Below, piece by piece: positions 12,935-24,663 of a stretch of DNA of 64,000 nucleotides. Made by a program: the position numbers and the translations under genes. Position 1 is the stretch's first letter; each line of letters starts with the position of its first letter. Origin of the DNA: Siphonodentalium dalli (lineage: Eukaryota > Mollusca > Scaphopoda > Gadilida > Siphonodentaliidae); assembly GCA_032622095.1 (NCBI GenBank), contig CP136062.1, forward strand, positions 137,970,351-138,034,350. Direction: 5' to 3'. The notes below the pieces were generated by a model, which saw nothing but the letters and a program-made list of their open reading frames with translations, did not search any database and was not told where the DNA came from.

Positions 12935-13310
12935 CATAGTAATTCTTTTAAACATCTTCTTCAGAACGATAAGACCGAATGGTTTCATGTTAGGTGTGGA
13001 TGTTCCCTTGGTGACTCACATTCAGATTTGTTCAAATGAGTTTACTGGGTCAAATAGTTGTGAAGCCAGGGCCATAACTCTTTCCCTCCATAGTAATTCT
13101 TAAAATGACTTCTCAAATACCATCAGGCCAAATGGGTTCATATTTGGTATGAAGGATCGTTGTGTGACTGGGGTTCAGATTTGTTCAAATGAGGTCACTG
13201 GGTCAAATGTGGGCGGGGCCAGAGACATAACTCCAAATTATTTTTTTTTAGATTTAACTTTTTAACCAAAACGAACAAAATAAAAAGAAAGAAAAAAAAT
13301 TATATATTAA

Positions 13311-13702
13311 CCCTTTACCCAACAAACCGGCCAAAACCGGCCAAATAAAGCTTCAACAGCCTAAAATATCTTCGGTCTGTCTCAATAGAACCATACAAAT
13401 ATGGATATCATTGGAACCGGCTCCTTGACCACATTGTGATAGTTACAGTTATGCCCTGTGCCAATGCATTCTCTTATATATGCGAGTCGACCATAGGTCG
13501 CCTCGCATATATAAGAGAATGCATTGGCCTAAAAAAAATCTTTTTTTAACACTTTTTACCTTCTTTTCTTACATTCTTTCACAATTTTATAATATTTAAT
13601 GTGTTAAGCCAATGCATTCTCTTATATATGCGAGGCGACCTATGGTCGACTCGCATATATAAGAGAATGCATTGGCACAGGGCCGTTCTGTTGGGTAAAG
13701 GG
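13311..13702. mobile_element. TTAA-flanked piggyBac-like MITE with two long hairpins
   Basis: CCCTTTACCCAACA at the left and TGTTGGGTAAAGGG at the right are perfect inverted termini. TTAA flanks both sides (13307-13310 and 13703-13706). Inside are two palindromes of about 70 bp built on GCCAATGCATTCTCTTATAT and a GTCGACC/GGTCGCC centre. Only 392 bp and non-coding. TTAA target plus CCCTTT termini is the signature of piggyBac-like elements. Confidence 0.88.
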
Positions 13703-13706
13703 TTAA

Positions 13707-14339
13707 AGGGGTACTGTACACAGAGATAGGCAATTTTTTTATTTACTCCCATTGACGTAACTTTCAAGTTAGATTGTGTTAGTGTTATATGAATTTCGTA
13801 TAAACCTAATTTAGCGACGAAAATATTGATCTTGGAAATAAAAATATTACGATTTCAAACTACGAGCCATGTTTTTGACCTTCACCGGAGAAGACGCAGG
13901 TTGCAGGATGAACCGGAAGTTAAATTGATGCCTGCAATCTCTTCCATCGAACAATCTCACCCCCTATAAAAATACTTGACGCTTTATGAATCTTGTTTCT
14001 TCTCTTTTTTTTCCAAATTGGTTATAGCGGGACTTCCTTTTGCATGTAACATGTTTTGTTCGCAACTCAATAATGTTCGTCGTAAACGGCCGTCGATAAA
14101 AGACACCCAACATGTGAGATTTCAAGAACGGTAACTCGTAATGGCATAATTCGCCATTTTATGACTCCAGCCATAAATTCATTTATATTAAATAATTCAA
14201 TTTGACTTTTATGATAGCCTGTTAACCGGAACGTTTTCAGTAGACATCGTCGACTCAAATACGTTATTTTAAAATATAATATTGATATCAGATCGCAATT
14301 GTTACCGGGAATTTATTGAAATTGCCGTACAGTACCCCT
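13707..14339. mobile_element. Second TTAA-flanked MITE, abutting the first
   Basis: AGGGGTACTGTAC at the left and GTACAGTACCCCT at the right are perfect inverted termini. TTAA flanks both sides (13703-13706 and 14340-14343). The left TTAA is shared with the preceding element, so one inserted at the flank of the other. 633 bp with no coding capacity. Confidence 0.85.
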
Positions 14340-15798
14340 TTAAAAAGTAAAAGAATATTTTTTTAAAAATGTCAATTTTGTTTTTTATTAAAATATTTTT
14401 AAAATTTTGTATTTCACTATATATATATATTTTTAAACATTTTTTGAAAATTGAAAAACTAATGCATTACATTTCTGAAGGTTGTGCCCTCTGGCCCTTC
14501 ACTCAAGTTCACTGATTCTGCCACCCTGGTCCCAAAATTAATATTTACTCAAATTCTTGACAGAATCATTAATAAGAAGCATTTACTTTGGCTCCAACTG
14601 TATGCGGGATATGCCTACACATGTCAAGTGAAATCTGACATTTTTATAAACATTCCTGGAGATCTGCTAGAGGTCATTAATTCCCAATTACAACAACAAT
14701 CTATCATATGTATTGTTCAAATCTTTCAACAGGACATTTAACACTCCCACATCCACCACCTCACTAGAACATATTTGGCAAACTTGAAAAGTGTCCTTTG
14801 AAAGAACCACCAGCTCTATTTAGCTCATATTTAATATTGAGGCTCCATTGGTGATTGTGATTCAGATTTGTTCAATCAGGGTCACCAGGTCAAGTAGGTG
14901 CAAGGTCAGCTACATTACAGCTACTCTTCTATGCTAGAACCAAATGGCCTATTTTGCTTATATTTGGTATGAAATTACCTTGGGTGACAGATTTGTGAAA
15001 ATGGGATCACACAGTCTAATAAGTGCAGAGCCAGAGACATAACTATTTCACTCCATAGTAATTCTTAAAATATGTTTGCAAGAACTAGATGACTTATTTA
15101 GCATGGAATGTTCTGGTTTGACTGCAATTCAGACTTTTCAAAATGGGGTCACCTGGTCAAATAGGGGCCAAGCTAAGGACAGTTTCCCTCCATAATAATT
15201 CTTAATATGGTTCCTTCACAAGGACCATCAGGTCTATGTTACTGATATTTAGTATGAAGGATTTTTTGGTGTCTGGGATTTAAATTTATTCAGACCAGGG
15301 GACATGACTATATGTCTATAGTAATTCTTAAAATGTTTTCTCAAGAGAGATTGTTGGACTATTTAGCTTACATATAGTATGGAGGATCCTTTGGTGACTG
15401 AGATTAAGATTTGATAAAATGAGGTCAAACGGTCAAGAAATGGCGGGGCTACAGGGAGTTAACACTTTTCTGTCTAATAAAATCATTGATATACCAAATT
15501 CATTAAAACATCTACCTTGGAACCACCTGACTGATTAATCTGGTGTTTTGGGTCCATAGATAATTGGGATTATAAAAAGGTGCTTGTGAGATTGGAAATT
15601 TCCAACAATTGAGAAAGTTTGTGGTGTCGATTGTGAAATTCCAACCTAAGATTTGGGAGTCTGGAGCCCGGTCGGGAGGGGACTTGGAGGAGGGGGTGAT
15701 CAGTAGTGTGCAGTTGGTAATTTCAAGGTGGATATTCACAAATCTACATACATGAAGTCTCTCTTGCCACATATCCTGTTTAGAACTACTTCTTTTAA

Positions 15799-16189
15799 CC
15801 CTTTACCCAACAAACCGGCCAAAACCGGCCAAATAAAGCTTCAACAGCCTAAAATATCTTCGGTCTGTCTCAATAGAATCATACACATATGGATATCATT
15901 GGAACCGGCTCCTTGACCACATTGTGATAGTTACAGTTATGCCCTGTGCCAATGCATTCTCTTATATATGCGAGTCGACCATAGGTCGCCTCGCATATAT
16001 AAGAGAATGCATTGGCCTAAAAAAAATCTTTTTTTAACACTTTTTACCATTTTTCTCACATTCTTTAACAATTTTATAATTTTTAATGTGTTAAGCCAAT
16101 GCATTCTCTTATATATGCGAGGCGACCTATGGTCGACTCGCATATATAAGAGAATGCATTGGCACAGGGCCGTTCTGTTGGGTAAAGGG
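15799..16189. mobile_element. TTAA-flanked hairpin MITE, second copy
   Basis: It is nearly identical along its 391 bp to 13311-13702, with the same 14-bp inverted termini, the same pair of palindromes and flanking TTAA at 15795-15798 and 16190-16193. The unoccupied target is present in copy B near 55567-55575 (TTCTTTTAAAGTGATTA). The high identity implies recent activity. Confidence 0.92.
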
Positions 16190-16193
16190 TTAA

Positions 16194-16293
16194 AGTGATT
16201 ATAAAAAGTTCTGACTGTTGTGGTCTCCAGAGTCCCAGTCTTATCAGTCTTGGCAGTCTGGGGAGCGACCCCACAGTCATTGACTGTCTTGTT
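16194..16293 (+). repeat. About 95-bp short repeat, copy 3 (right end of copy A)
   Basis: It runs from AGTGATTATAAAAAGTTCTG to CATTGACTGTCTTGTT and is closely matched by 55571-55670. Confidence 0.8.
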
Positions 16294-16850
16294 ATGTGTA
16301 CCCATACCATAGTATGGTACACATACAATGTAGTGTTTAGTCCAGATTGACCACTCGTTTGTTCGTCCGTCTGTCCATTTGTCTGTCATTTTCTCTGTCT
16401 TTCCGTTGACTTTACGCATGGTGCAATATCTCAAACATTTTTTATCTGATCAGAACCAAATTTTGTATATGAGTCTCTCAGCCCAAAATACATCGAGTTC
16501 AAATATGGCTTTAATCAAGTTTTTTTTATGGAGTTACAACCCTTTTTCAACTTAGAATTCACACACTCAAACATTTTTTATCTGATTGGAACCAAATTTT
16601 TATATGTGAGGTTCTCAGCCAAAAATACAGATTGAGTTCGAATATGGGTTTGATCCGATTTTGTTTTACAGGGTGTGGCCCTTTTTTGACTTCGAACTCA
16701 TGCATGCTGCGATAACTCAAAACATTTTTTATCTGATTGTAACCAAATTTAGTATGTGAGTTTTATCAGCCAAAAACACAGATTGAGTTCGAATATGTGT
16801 TTGATCTGATAATACTGATGATAACCCAAGTAACTTCTTGTCCCCAAAAA
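16294..16850 (+). repeat. CCATAGTATGG-head repeat, left portion
   Basis: A palindromic head (GTGTACCCATACCATAGTAT, completed by GGTACACAT) is followed by CGTCCGTCTGTCC and units with ACCAAATTTTGTATATGAG and GAGTTCGAATATGGGTTTGA. The units are about 170 bp and diverged. The repeat continues after an insertion at about 17470. Confidence 0.8.
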
Positions 16851-17465
16851 ATACAATTTGTCCTTCATCCTGTAGATACACGTATGGGGCGAATTTAGGC
16901 AATTCGGGAGTTTTTTCAATGTGAGGTGAGTTGATCACTTGTGAGGTGCAGCGCACAAGTAGGTCATTTTCAGTGTCTAAATGAAATTTCTGAGCTGCAG
17001 ATACTGTCATGCACCCCAGAAGGAAATATGTCATCCAATCAAATCATTGTAATTGGTGCATCCCACAAGTATGTTTTGTACCTATCTATTCCATGTGACA
17101 GTTTGGACCAATCATTGAACGTTAACATGTCAACTATATTTGGTAACACCACTTCGGGAGTTGGTATAATCACAGTTTTGACTCAAATGCTTATGGATCA
17201 ACATCACTAGGCCCAAACTGACAATAAAATTGGTGCCTATTTGACTGATACCATCTTTCAACAAAGATCTCAATATTTATTGACTTTTAATATCTTGCAC
17301 CCCACTAAGTTTGGCATGCACCCCACTATATTGGCCTGCATCCCACTACTACATGGACAATGGATACTTCACCCACACATAATTGTCCGTAGGTCACCTC
17401 ACAAGTCACAAGTGTATCTGCATACTTAGTACCATTCGGAAAGTTTCTGGATGAGAACTATATAT
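16851..17465 (-). pseudogene. Unidentified insert with a decayed minus-strand open frame
   Basis: This stretch interrupts the repeat family on both sides. On the minus strand a frame of about 65 codons (about 17034 down to 16830) has protein-like composition, including GCMTVSAAQKFHLDTEND and PKFAPYVYLQDEGQIVFFGD. It then runs into repeat sequence. Further upstream on the minus strand all frames have stops. I do not recognise the family. It may be a gene or element fragment carried in by transposition, or chance. Confidence 0.25.
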
Positions 17466-18170
17466 TGGGCTAGCGGATCGAAACCAAATTTGGGATGTGA
17501 GTTTATCAGCTCAAAACACAGGTCAAGTTCGAATATGGGTTCGGTCCACCCATTTTTATGTTTACCCATACCATAGTATGGTAAACATAGTGTCGTTGCC
17601 CGGATTGACCACTCGTCGTTCGTCCGTCTGTCCGTCTGTCCGTCTGTCCGTCTGGCCGTCTGGCCGTCTGTCTGTCCGTAGACACTTTACGAGTAATGCG
17701 ATAACTCAAACATTTTCTATCCGATCGAAACCAAATTTTGTATATGGGTTTCTCAGCCCAAAATACAGATCGAGTTCGAATTTGGGTTTGATCCGAGATT
17801 TTGTTACAGAGTTATGGCCCTTTTTCAACTTAGAATTCATGCATGCTGCCATAACTAAAAAAAAATTCATCTGACCGTAACCAAATTTGGTAGGCGAGTT
17901 GCTCAGCCCAAAATACATATCGAGTTCGAATATGGGTTTGATCCGATATTTTTTAATGGAGTTATGGCCCTTTGACATAGAATTCATGCATGTTTCGATA
18001 AATCTACAATTTTTCAACTGATAGAAACCAAATTTTGTATGTTAGTTTCTCAACTCAAAATACAGATCAAGTTCGAATATGGGTTAGATCTGATTTGTTA
18101 TACCAGAGTTATGGCCCTTTTTCAACTAAGAATTGAACAGATTTGAGTTTTTGATAACCCAGGTAGATTA
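17466..18170 (+). repeat. CCATAGTATGG-head repeat, second copy
   Basis: A fragment of unit sequence (17466-17556) precedes a second complete palindromic head at 17557-17590 (GTTTACCCATACCATAGTAT). A (CCGTCTGT)n run and several roughly 170-bp units with ACCAAATTTTGTATATGGG and GAGTTATGGCCC follow. Open frames through the CCGTCTG run are artefacts of simple sequence. Confidence 0.85.
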
Positions 18171-19384
18171 CAATTAACTACCAATAATGCAGCTTAACTG
18201 CAATATGAGAGACTGCAGTAGTGATCTCTTATTGAAATATTAGTTATTTTTAGCCACTGTATTATACAACATAGCTCTATGATGGTGGTGAAGCTGTAAG
18301 TGTAACCCAATCATGATTCAATGGACTGTCCCATTCAGTTCTAATGTTTTAATTGGAATAGTCTATTATTCATTTCTGGGGATGTTCTCATTTGAAATTT
18401 CAATTAATAATTCTTCTGTTATATCTCCAGGTTTCTCCTCATTCACTTGCATGGATTTCTGTAGTTAAAGATTAACACATCTCAACATTCCTGATACTTT
18501 CATCTGTCTGATACCATGTCTCATTTTATATTGGTTTATTTTGACACCCTCTTTGCCCCTATTGATTCATTAATTTATTTAGATTTTTATGTGTACCTAT
18601 ACCATAGTATGGTACACTTATTGTGATGTCCGGATTGACCACTTGTTTTCATTTAGATATTGATGATTATGATGCAAGTTGATTAAAAAGATTCCCAATG
18701 TGTCCCTTTTTTTTAATAATTAAAAACAATTTTTTTTTTAAGTTTGAAAATTTGAAAAACTAACACCATTATAACTCTGCCAAGGGTACCCCGAATTACC
18801 ACACCAAATTTGTTTAAATCGGTCCAAAATCTTGTGTTATGTACTGGTAAATCTGTTTGGAGCAACATTAAATCAAATCCACCAATTCCATGCCATTCCT
18901 TTGGAGCTATTGATAAGACTATATCATTTTCTGATGTCTCTTATGCCAATGTGCAAATAATCTGATAAAGAAGGCTATGGTATCTAATTTAAAATAAAGA
19001 TTCAACCATAAACATCACATGATATTAGCAGTAGACTTGGACATCTGTGCTGCAGAGTTATATCTTCAGATGGTCTGAGGTCATTATAATTGTTTAATAT
19101 TTGGTTTAATAGAGAGGTCATTGTTCAACATAAACAATTCCTGAGATTTGTTGACGCTCTGCTATATTATTCCATGTTCAGCTCACACGTTTCACATTTA
19201 ACCCAAGGCTGTGGTGTGGTGGTTTAGCATTACATATCCTGTACCAGTGCATTCTCTTATATAAATGCCTGTGACCCATACATTCCAATAATTTGTGTTA
19301 TGTACATTTGTCTATAATAGTACATACAGTATACTCTATAATTCAAAACCAAAACTCTCATTTATGATTCTGATCATAGTAAAT
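18171..19384. other. Unannotated stretch with two repeat relics
   Basis: A truncated CCATAGTATGG head lies at about 18590-18640. A relic of the GTGCATTCTCTTATATA hairpin lies near 19246-19265. Otherwise I see no gene. Confidence 0.5.
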
Positions 19385-19995
19385 TTTTATCGCCAAGGGA
19401 TGGGTTAACATCTGCCGATCGTGATCGGCCTCTCGTTGCAGGAGTTATTGCCCCCTTTTTACTTTGAATTTTGTTGTTTGATATTTCCGGATGATAACTT
19501 TAGCTTGTGTGATCAGATCTGAACCAAATTTGGTATGTGAGGTTATCAGCTCCAATTGAATATGGGTTCGGTCCACCCATTAGAGTTATGGTCCTTGTCG
19601 ACATAGAATTTGCATATTATTTTGGTTTCCGGATGATAACTTTAGTTTTTTGTCTGATTGTTTTTTAATTTGGCATGTGGATTAACCACATGCAGATACA
19701 AGTGAAGTTCGAATATGGGTTCGGTCCGCCCATTTTTGCCAGAGTTATGGTCCTTGTCGACTTAGAATTTGCTGATTATATTGGTTTCCGGATGATAACT
19801 TTAGTTTTTGTAATCTGATTGATTTTTAATTTGGTATGTGGAATAACCACATGAGAATACAGGTCAAGTTCGATTTTGGGTTTGGGCTGCCCCTTTTTGC
19901 CAGAGTTGTCAACTTCAAATTTGACGATTATTTTGATTTCCTGATGATAACTTTAATTTTAGTTATCTGATTGTTTTTAAATTCAACTGAATCTC
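19385..19995 (+). repeat. CCGATCGTGATCGG-head repeat array
   Basis: It begins ATCGCCAAGGGATGGGTTAA, then the small palindrome GCCGATCGTGATCGGC. Units of about 165 bp with TTTCCGGATGATAACTTTAG and TTCGAATATGGGTTCGGTCC follow. The same start occurs at 31852-31905. Non-coding. Confidence 0.75.
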
Positions 19996-20663
19996 TTGAT
20001 ATTTGGTGCGTGTTAAAATTTCAGAAGACAAAGGCCAAGTTTTCTATTTGAGGAACACATTTCTGCATCAGCGATGTCCCCACATTATTTAATGAGTGTA
20101 TTATTGTTTCTTATTACAGTAAAACCTTTTCAAACAAAACCACGCCAATTTACCCTAGAGCATTCTCACTAAATTACCCATGTCATCTGAAACCTCTCCA
20201 TTCCTAACACAAACAGCCGAACACATGCATTTTGACTTTTTGAAACCGAATGCCCACATCAGATCAGTGTTTTTTATGGAATCCTATTAGGGCCACTTGC
20301 TAATGGCGCTTTTGGCGTGCGCCGAAAGCGACAAAAAGTGCGCCATTAGTAACGCGCTGATAGTGACAACATGTGCGACATTAGCGTTGTTTCGCCCCAC
20401 ACCGAAAGCGACAAAATATGCGCCGTTAGTAACGCGTCGAAAGCGACAAAATATGCGCCATTAGCGCATGTACAATTAAGTATGTGATCACCCCAGTGCA
20501 GATCGGACATGGCGATATGTATATGTATCAATTTTAAAAGGGAGGGGCTGAAATTTGCTGTAGATAGACCTCTAAATGCTATCATTTTTCATTATTCAGA
20601 TTTAAAATTATTGTGGCCGTGTGGTCCTGGTCCCTCGTATGTGGGCAATTACTAGTAAAGGTA

Positions 20664-20926
20664 CTCAATCCGATCAGACGGCCCTAAGTTACTGGACAAT
20701 TTGCGGATGAAGATGGATAACTCTAAAATCTAGTGGTACTTTAGTAATAATACGGACATATTTTGTTGAACAAATAAAAAGTTTTGAGAAATTTGATATC
20801 ATACATGTAGTTGGTAGTGATTATCATTATTTTGTAGAAATGCATCGATTGTGATAATTTACGTGTATTTTGAAGAAATATTGTTGTTGTATCTTGGTGG
20901 TATGGGGACCGTCTGATCGGATTGAG
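20664..20926. mobile_element. 263-bp MITE with TA target
   Basis: CTCAATCCGATCAGACGG at the left and CCGTCTGATCGGATTGAG at the right are perfect inverted termini flanked by TA. It is nested inside the 3.56-kb element and is non-coding. Confidence 0.8.
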
Positions 20927-21798
20927 TACATTTGAAAGCTGATAATTTATTTTTAAATCGAGGCCTGGATTTGCCTGGAGTTTGACAAACATTTTATTAG
21001 GGCTGTGAGGTGACAGTTCGGAAAATATCGACCTGTAGAAAGTTTTGCAATTGGTTTTACGTGAATTTGCGAATTTTGTCCTGGTTTAAGTGGGGTCCAT
21101 TTGGACATTCCAATGTGATCTCCGATTCTGTCGGCAAAGGTGGTCTCCGATTCTGCCCGACAAGGTGGTCACGAGCTTTCATGGCGACGGTTCTCCGGGC
21201 GTAGGACGAATTTACAGAGAAGGTATCCATATCCCGTTCCGGACTTTTATCAAATTGTTCTCCCCATTTCATTGGGGGTACTTTCATTGGGAGACTGATA
21301 AATTGTACTTTTAATATTTGAGAGTGTGATATTGATGTTCTCACTTGTTTCGCCAAAAAGATCCAGCCTGAATCTTGACTGTATTAGTAACAACCCAGGA
21401 ACCGTTGCTCAGTAACCATCGTAAGATTGGGAACTATATATCTGTATATAAGTGCCTTGATTATATACATTCACTCCATATACATAAACAACACAGAGAT
21501 GACCATATAGCTACTCTCCTTATATCCACACACCATATCATTGTCCATACAGCCACATCGTGTATACCCGTACATCCACACAAATTGATAGTAGCATTTC
21601 CTGACAGGTATCTTTGGCTCATTTTTATTATTTTATACCCAAGAAACTATACAACACTTGTTAGAGGAAGAGATAATCCATCTTTAGTGAATCTGGAAAA
21701 TTGGAAATGTTTGAATTTCTTCTGTAAAGCAGGACAATAAGATTTACAAAATGAACATGCAGTTGGAAGGACTGGGGAAACTCGAATATATAATATAA

Positions 21799-22019
21799 CC
21801 ATTTCATGATGGAAGCTGCGCTGGTGCTAGTGCATTCCCTTATATTCGCATGTACCATAGGCAGCCTCACATATATAAGTCTTAAGAGGATGCACTGGCT
21901 TACAAGGTAAATATTGTTAGGCCAATGTAATATATTCTCTTATATAACTACCATATATAAGAGAATGCATTAGCACAGTCATGGAAGGGTCAATGCTGCA
22001 CCAGTGCATCATTAAAGGG
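21799..22019. mobile_element. Decayed hairpin MITE
   Basis: Two degraded palindromes (GTGCATTCCCTTATATTCGC; ATTCTCTTATATAACTACCA) recall the 13.3-kb hairpin element. The right end CATTAAAGGG is followed by TTAA; the left end AACCATTTCATGATGG is degenerate and lacks a clear TTAA. Confidence 0.6.
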
Positions 22020-22866
22020 TTAATGGATTTTATTCCTAAATAGACAATTTTTGTTGTAATTAGTTCCGACACTCAAGGGTTTGGTATTTTGTATCATAAA
22101 GTAACCACATAGTTTTGATTACTCTGACCACTGATGGTATGCTAGCACCTCCCATAAATCCTGAATAACAGAGAGAGGTGAAGCATGAGTACCCGGTTAA
22201 AAGAAATATAGGATACAAGCCATGGTTATTTCACACTATTATATAACATGAAAATGTTTACATTTTTGCTGAAGTATTGTCCATAACTTCACCTCATCAA
22301 GAAGTATTAGACTGAATTATATCCAAATATGTCATTTTGACAAAGAAATAATCAAAATTTAAACAATTTGATGCTCAATGACAATCATTCTCAGTGAGAT
22401 ATATCTTACAGTTCCAGCAGATTTCACTCCATTGTCACTATACATATTTTCTTATCTAGTACACAGAAAAACACCTATCTGTTATTACGTATTCAGTATT
22501 GGAGTCTAGGTCGACCAGGAAAGGGGAGAGGAGTGGCACCATCAATGAGATCATGAAGAGATATATTTAAGAAGACTGATTTTAAATTATTTATTAATAT
22601 TGTACTTAACACATGTATGAATTTTGACTATAAATGAGTCTAAATATACTAGTAGTCAAGTGATTAGTATGCATACATTTGAGCAACTTTTTAAGTGAGT
22701 GTTGCTGTATGTAATTAAATGTAATATAATTAAAAAGTCTGTTAATAATTGAACAACACAACTGACTGTCACTAGCTGTGATAGACTTGCAGTTGAATAT
22801 ATTAATTGAGTAATTGGCAATCATGAATATTTTTGTGGGACAAACCCCAGCTTCTGGCATGATTTA

Positions 22867-23287
22867 GGGTACGTTCATACGCTGGCAAGTTTGCATGGTA
22901 CGTTTTTGCGGGCATATCGTCATAGAAAACCACATGGTGCCAGAATATGAACGGAAATGTGCACATAACATGCACCTTTATCAGAGCGAAAAACATGAGA
23001 AGTAACATTTATCTAGTTCCACTTGTACTACCAGTGCTACCTCCAAATACCTGTATGATTTATTCTTGCGAGATAAATTGCATGATATTTACAGGCAAAT
23101 TCTGGTAGCATCGTTACCAGTGGAACTACAGAGATTTATTTCGCACCTATACTAGTACAAGGTAGTTAGTTGTGGGCACAGATGCAGTTTATGTGCTGAT
23201 TTCCGTTCATATTATGGCAATATCCTTTTCTACGACAAAATGCCTGCAAATCATATTGTGCAAACTTGCCAGTGTATGATCGTACCC
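22867..23287. mobile_element. PIF/Harbinger-like MITE, 421 bp
   Basis: GGGTACGTTCATACGCTGGC at the left pairs with GCCAGTGTATGATCGTACCC at the right. TTA flanks both sides (22864-22866 and 23288-23290). A 3-bp TTA target with GGG termini fits PIF/Harbinger. The whole interior is also palindromic (TAGTTCCACTTGTACTACCA with GGTAGCATCG...AGTGGAACTA), so the entire element folds back. Confidence 0.85.
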
Positions 23288-23534
23288 TTAGTCCTTCAAA
23301 TTAGTGTTGCATGTTGGGTCAATAGCCTGGAGCTATCTACATGTAGTTGAAATTGAAGAAACCCCCTCCCCTAGATTATGCCATGAAACTTTACTCTGCA
23401 TAGTGCTTGTAGAGATCTTATTCCATCAGTGCAAAACATGGGAACTTTTTTTATGTTCTAACATGGAACTTTATAACATTGAACAAACAAGGCAGGGAAC
23501 ATGTTGAACTCTCCGTCACTACATCCCTGCGAAT

Positions 23535-23550
23535 GGGGGGGGGGGGGGGG
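23535..23550. repeat. Poly-G run
   Basis: Sixteen consecutive G residues; simple sequence. Confidence 0.9.
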
Positions 23551-24560
23551 TTGAGGGGCTGTGGCTTTTGAAGTTCACTCACCCAATTGTAATTCCATAT
23601 TTCTGATAAAACTTATAGATAATTTCACGGTATGTCAAATTTAGAAAAAAAATTGTCAACAATGAACGCCTCCATTTTAATGGGATACGGATTAAACCTC
23701 GTTACGCATGCCGGAAACGCTGCACTTTTTGTCGCTTTCGGCGCGTTAATAATGGCACACTTTTTGTCGCTTTCGGCGCGTTACTAATGGCGCACTTTTT
23801 GTCACTTTCGGCATGCACCGAAAGCGCCATTAGGAAGTGGCCCTAATAGTATACCATAGTTTTTGTACCATTGTCTAACGTACAAGTTTCCCTATTTAGT
23901 TGTCTTTTTTTCGGATAACGCTTTTAGCCCGACAATAACAACAGGTGCCTGCTTAGATATCGCTAAGTTTGTTTCACACCTTCAGTGAACGATTGAGAAT
24001 TCAGAGTTAGATTACATAATTGGCAGTTTGTGTTTACATCAGTTAATAAACTGTATATGGAAGGACTTTTCACAAACTCTGTTAATATAAACACTGGCTC
24101 TCATCATATATCCCAATTGGTAACTTTGACACCAAAACATTTTCACAAAGCATTGAATTCCGAAATGAAATTTTTGTTTATAATGGAATTGTTGATGAGC
24201 AACATTATTATGATCCCGACCCCCATAGTGCATTGTCCATTCATCTGTCCATTATGACAAGTGTCCGTCACTTCGTATGTTCGAACATGTCACCTTGTAC
24301 TAGTAACTCGGGTGTTAATTATATGATTTCGTTGTCCTGCACAGATTGGGGGGCAAGGACACCCGTATACTACAGATTTGTCCATTCATTTTTACTAGAG
24401 TTACTAGAGTTACGCCTGTTACGGCCCTTGTTTGACTTGCAATGACCATTTCAACTTGTAATTCAGGCATGGTTTGAACATCAGATACGGTTGTGCTTTG
24501 GTATGGTGATAGCTCATCATTTGGTAAAGGACACTGAAATACTACAGGTTTCACCATTCA

Positions 24561-24663
24561 TTTTTAGCTCAACTGTACAGTTTCCATCGTCCCTCCGTCC
24601 ATCTGTGCGGCCATCCATCCATCCATCAACAATTTCCTTTGCTGCACCCTACAGACCACATCT
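24561..24663 (+). repeat. AGCTCAAC-family repeat, left half, split by a transposon
   Basis: The head TTTTTAGCTCAACTGTACAG is followed by CATCCATCCATCAACAATTT and CCTACAGACCACATCT. The next words of the family consensus (CTTATCCGAT) resume at 28299, so the two halves were one repeat before the 3.6-kb insertion. Confidence 0.8.

Larger units (their letters stand above)
10782..16293 (+). repeat. Long repeat, copy A (CACCTGAGACG head), with four insertions
   Basis: It begins with a palindromic head (CACCTGAGACGAAGTCTCC), then CGTCCGTC-type sequence, then diverged units with GGTTCATATTTGGT and GGTCACTGGGTCAAAT. It ends with the roughly 95-bp repeat (16194-16293). It aligns in order with copy B at 52972-55670. 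Later elements interrupt it at 11038-12934, 13311-13702, 13707-14339 and 15799-16189. Without them about 2.2 kb remains. No coding content is evident. Confidence 0.85.
20287..23846. mobile_element. 3.56-kb TIR element with repeated subterminal motif
   Basis: TTAGGGCCACTTGCTAATGG at the left matches CCTAATGGC...GTGGCCCTAA in reverse complement at the right. TA flanks both (20285-20286 and 23847-23848). Both ends carry about 36-bp repeats with GCGCCGAAAGCGAC and AAAAAGTGCGCCATTAGTAA, so homology extends well over 100 bp. The interior holds other MITEs (20664-20926, 22867-23287) and a hairpin relic (about 21799-22019), and no recognisable transposase. Confidence 0.85.

Noticed and set aside
13440-16170. 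CRISPR-like spacing of repeated palindromes
   Set aside because: The repeats are MITE hairpins with TIRs and TTAA flanks, not a regular repeat-spacer array, and the DNA is eukaryotic.
15937-16434. A 165-codon minus-strand frame and its plus-strand partner at 15968-16198
   Set aside because: Both cross the palindromic hairpins of the TTAA element. Reverse-complement symmetry produces matching frames on both strands, so they are not genes.
17497-17874. A 125-codon frame with Ser/Val/Arg repeats (also 29993-30340)
   Set aside because: They read through the CCGTCTGT simple repeat and head palindrome of an interspersed family, and recur at each copy.
21375-21740. A 121-codon frame inside the 3.56-kb TIR element
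   Set aside because: His/Ile/Tyr-rich low-complexity peptide with no motif. It probably arises from TATA-CACA-rich DNA.
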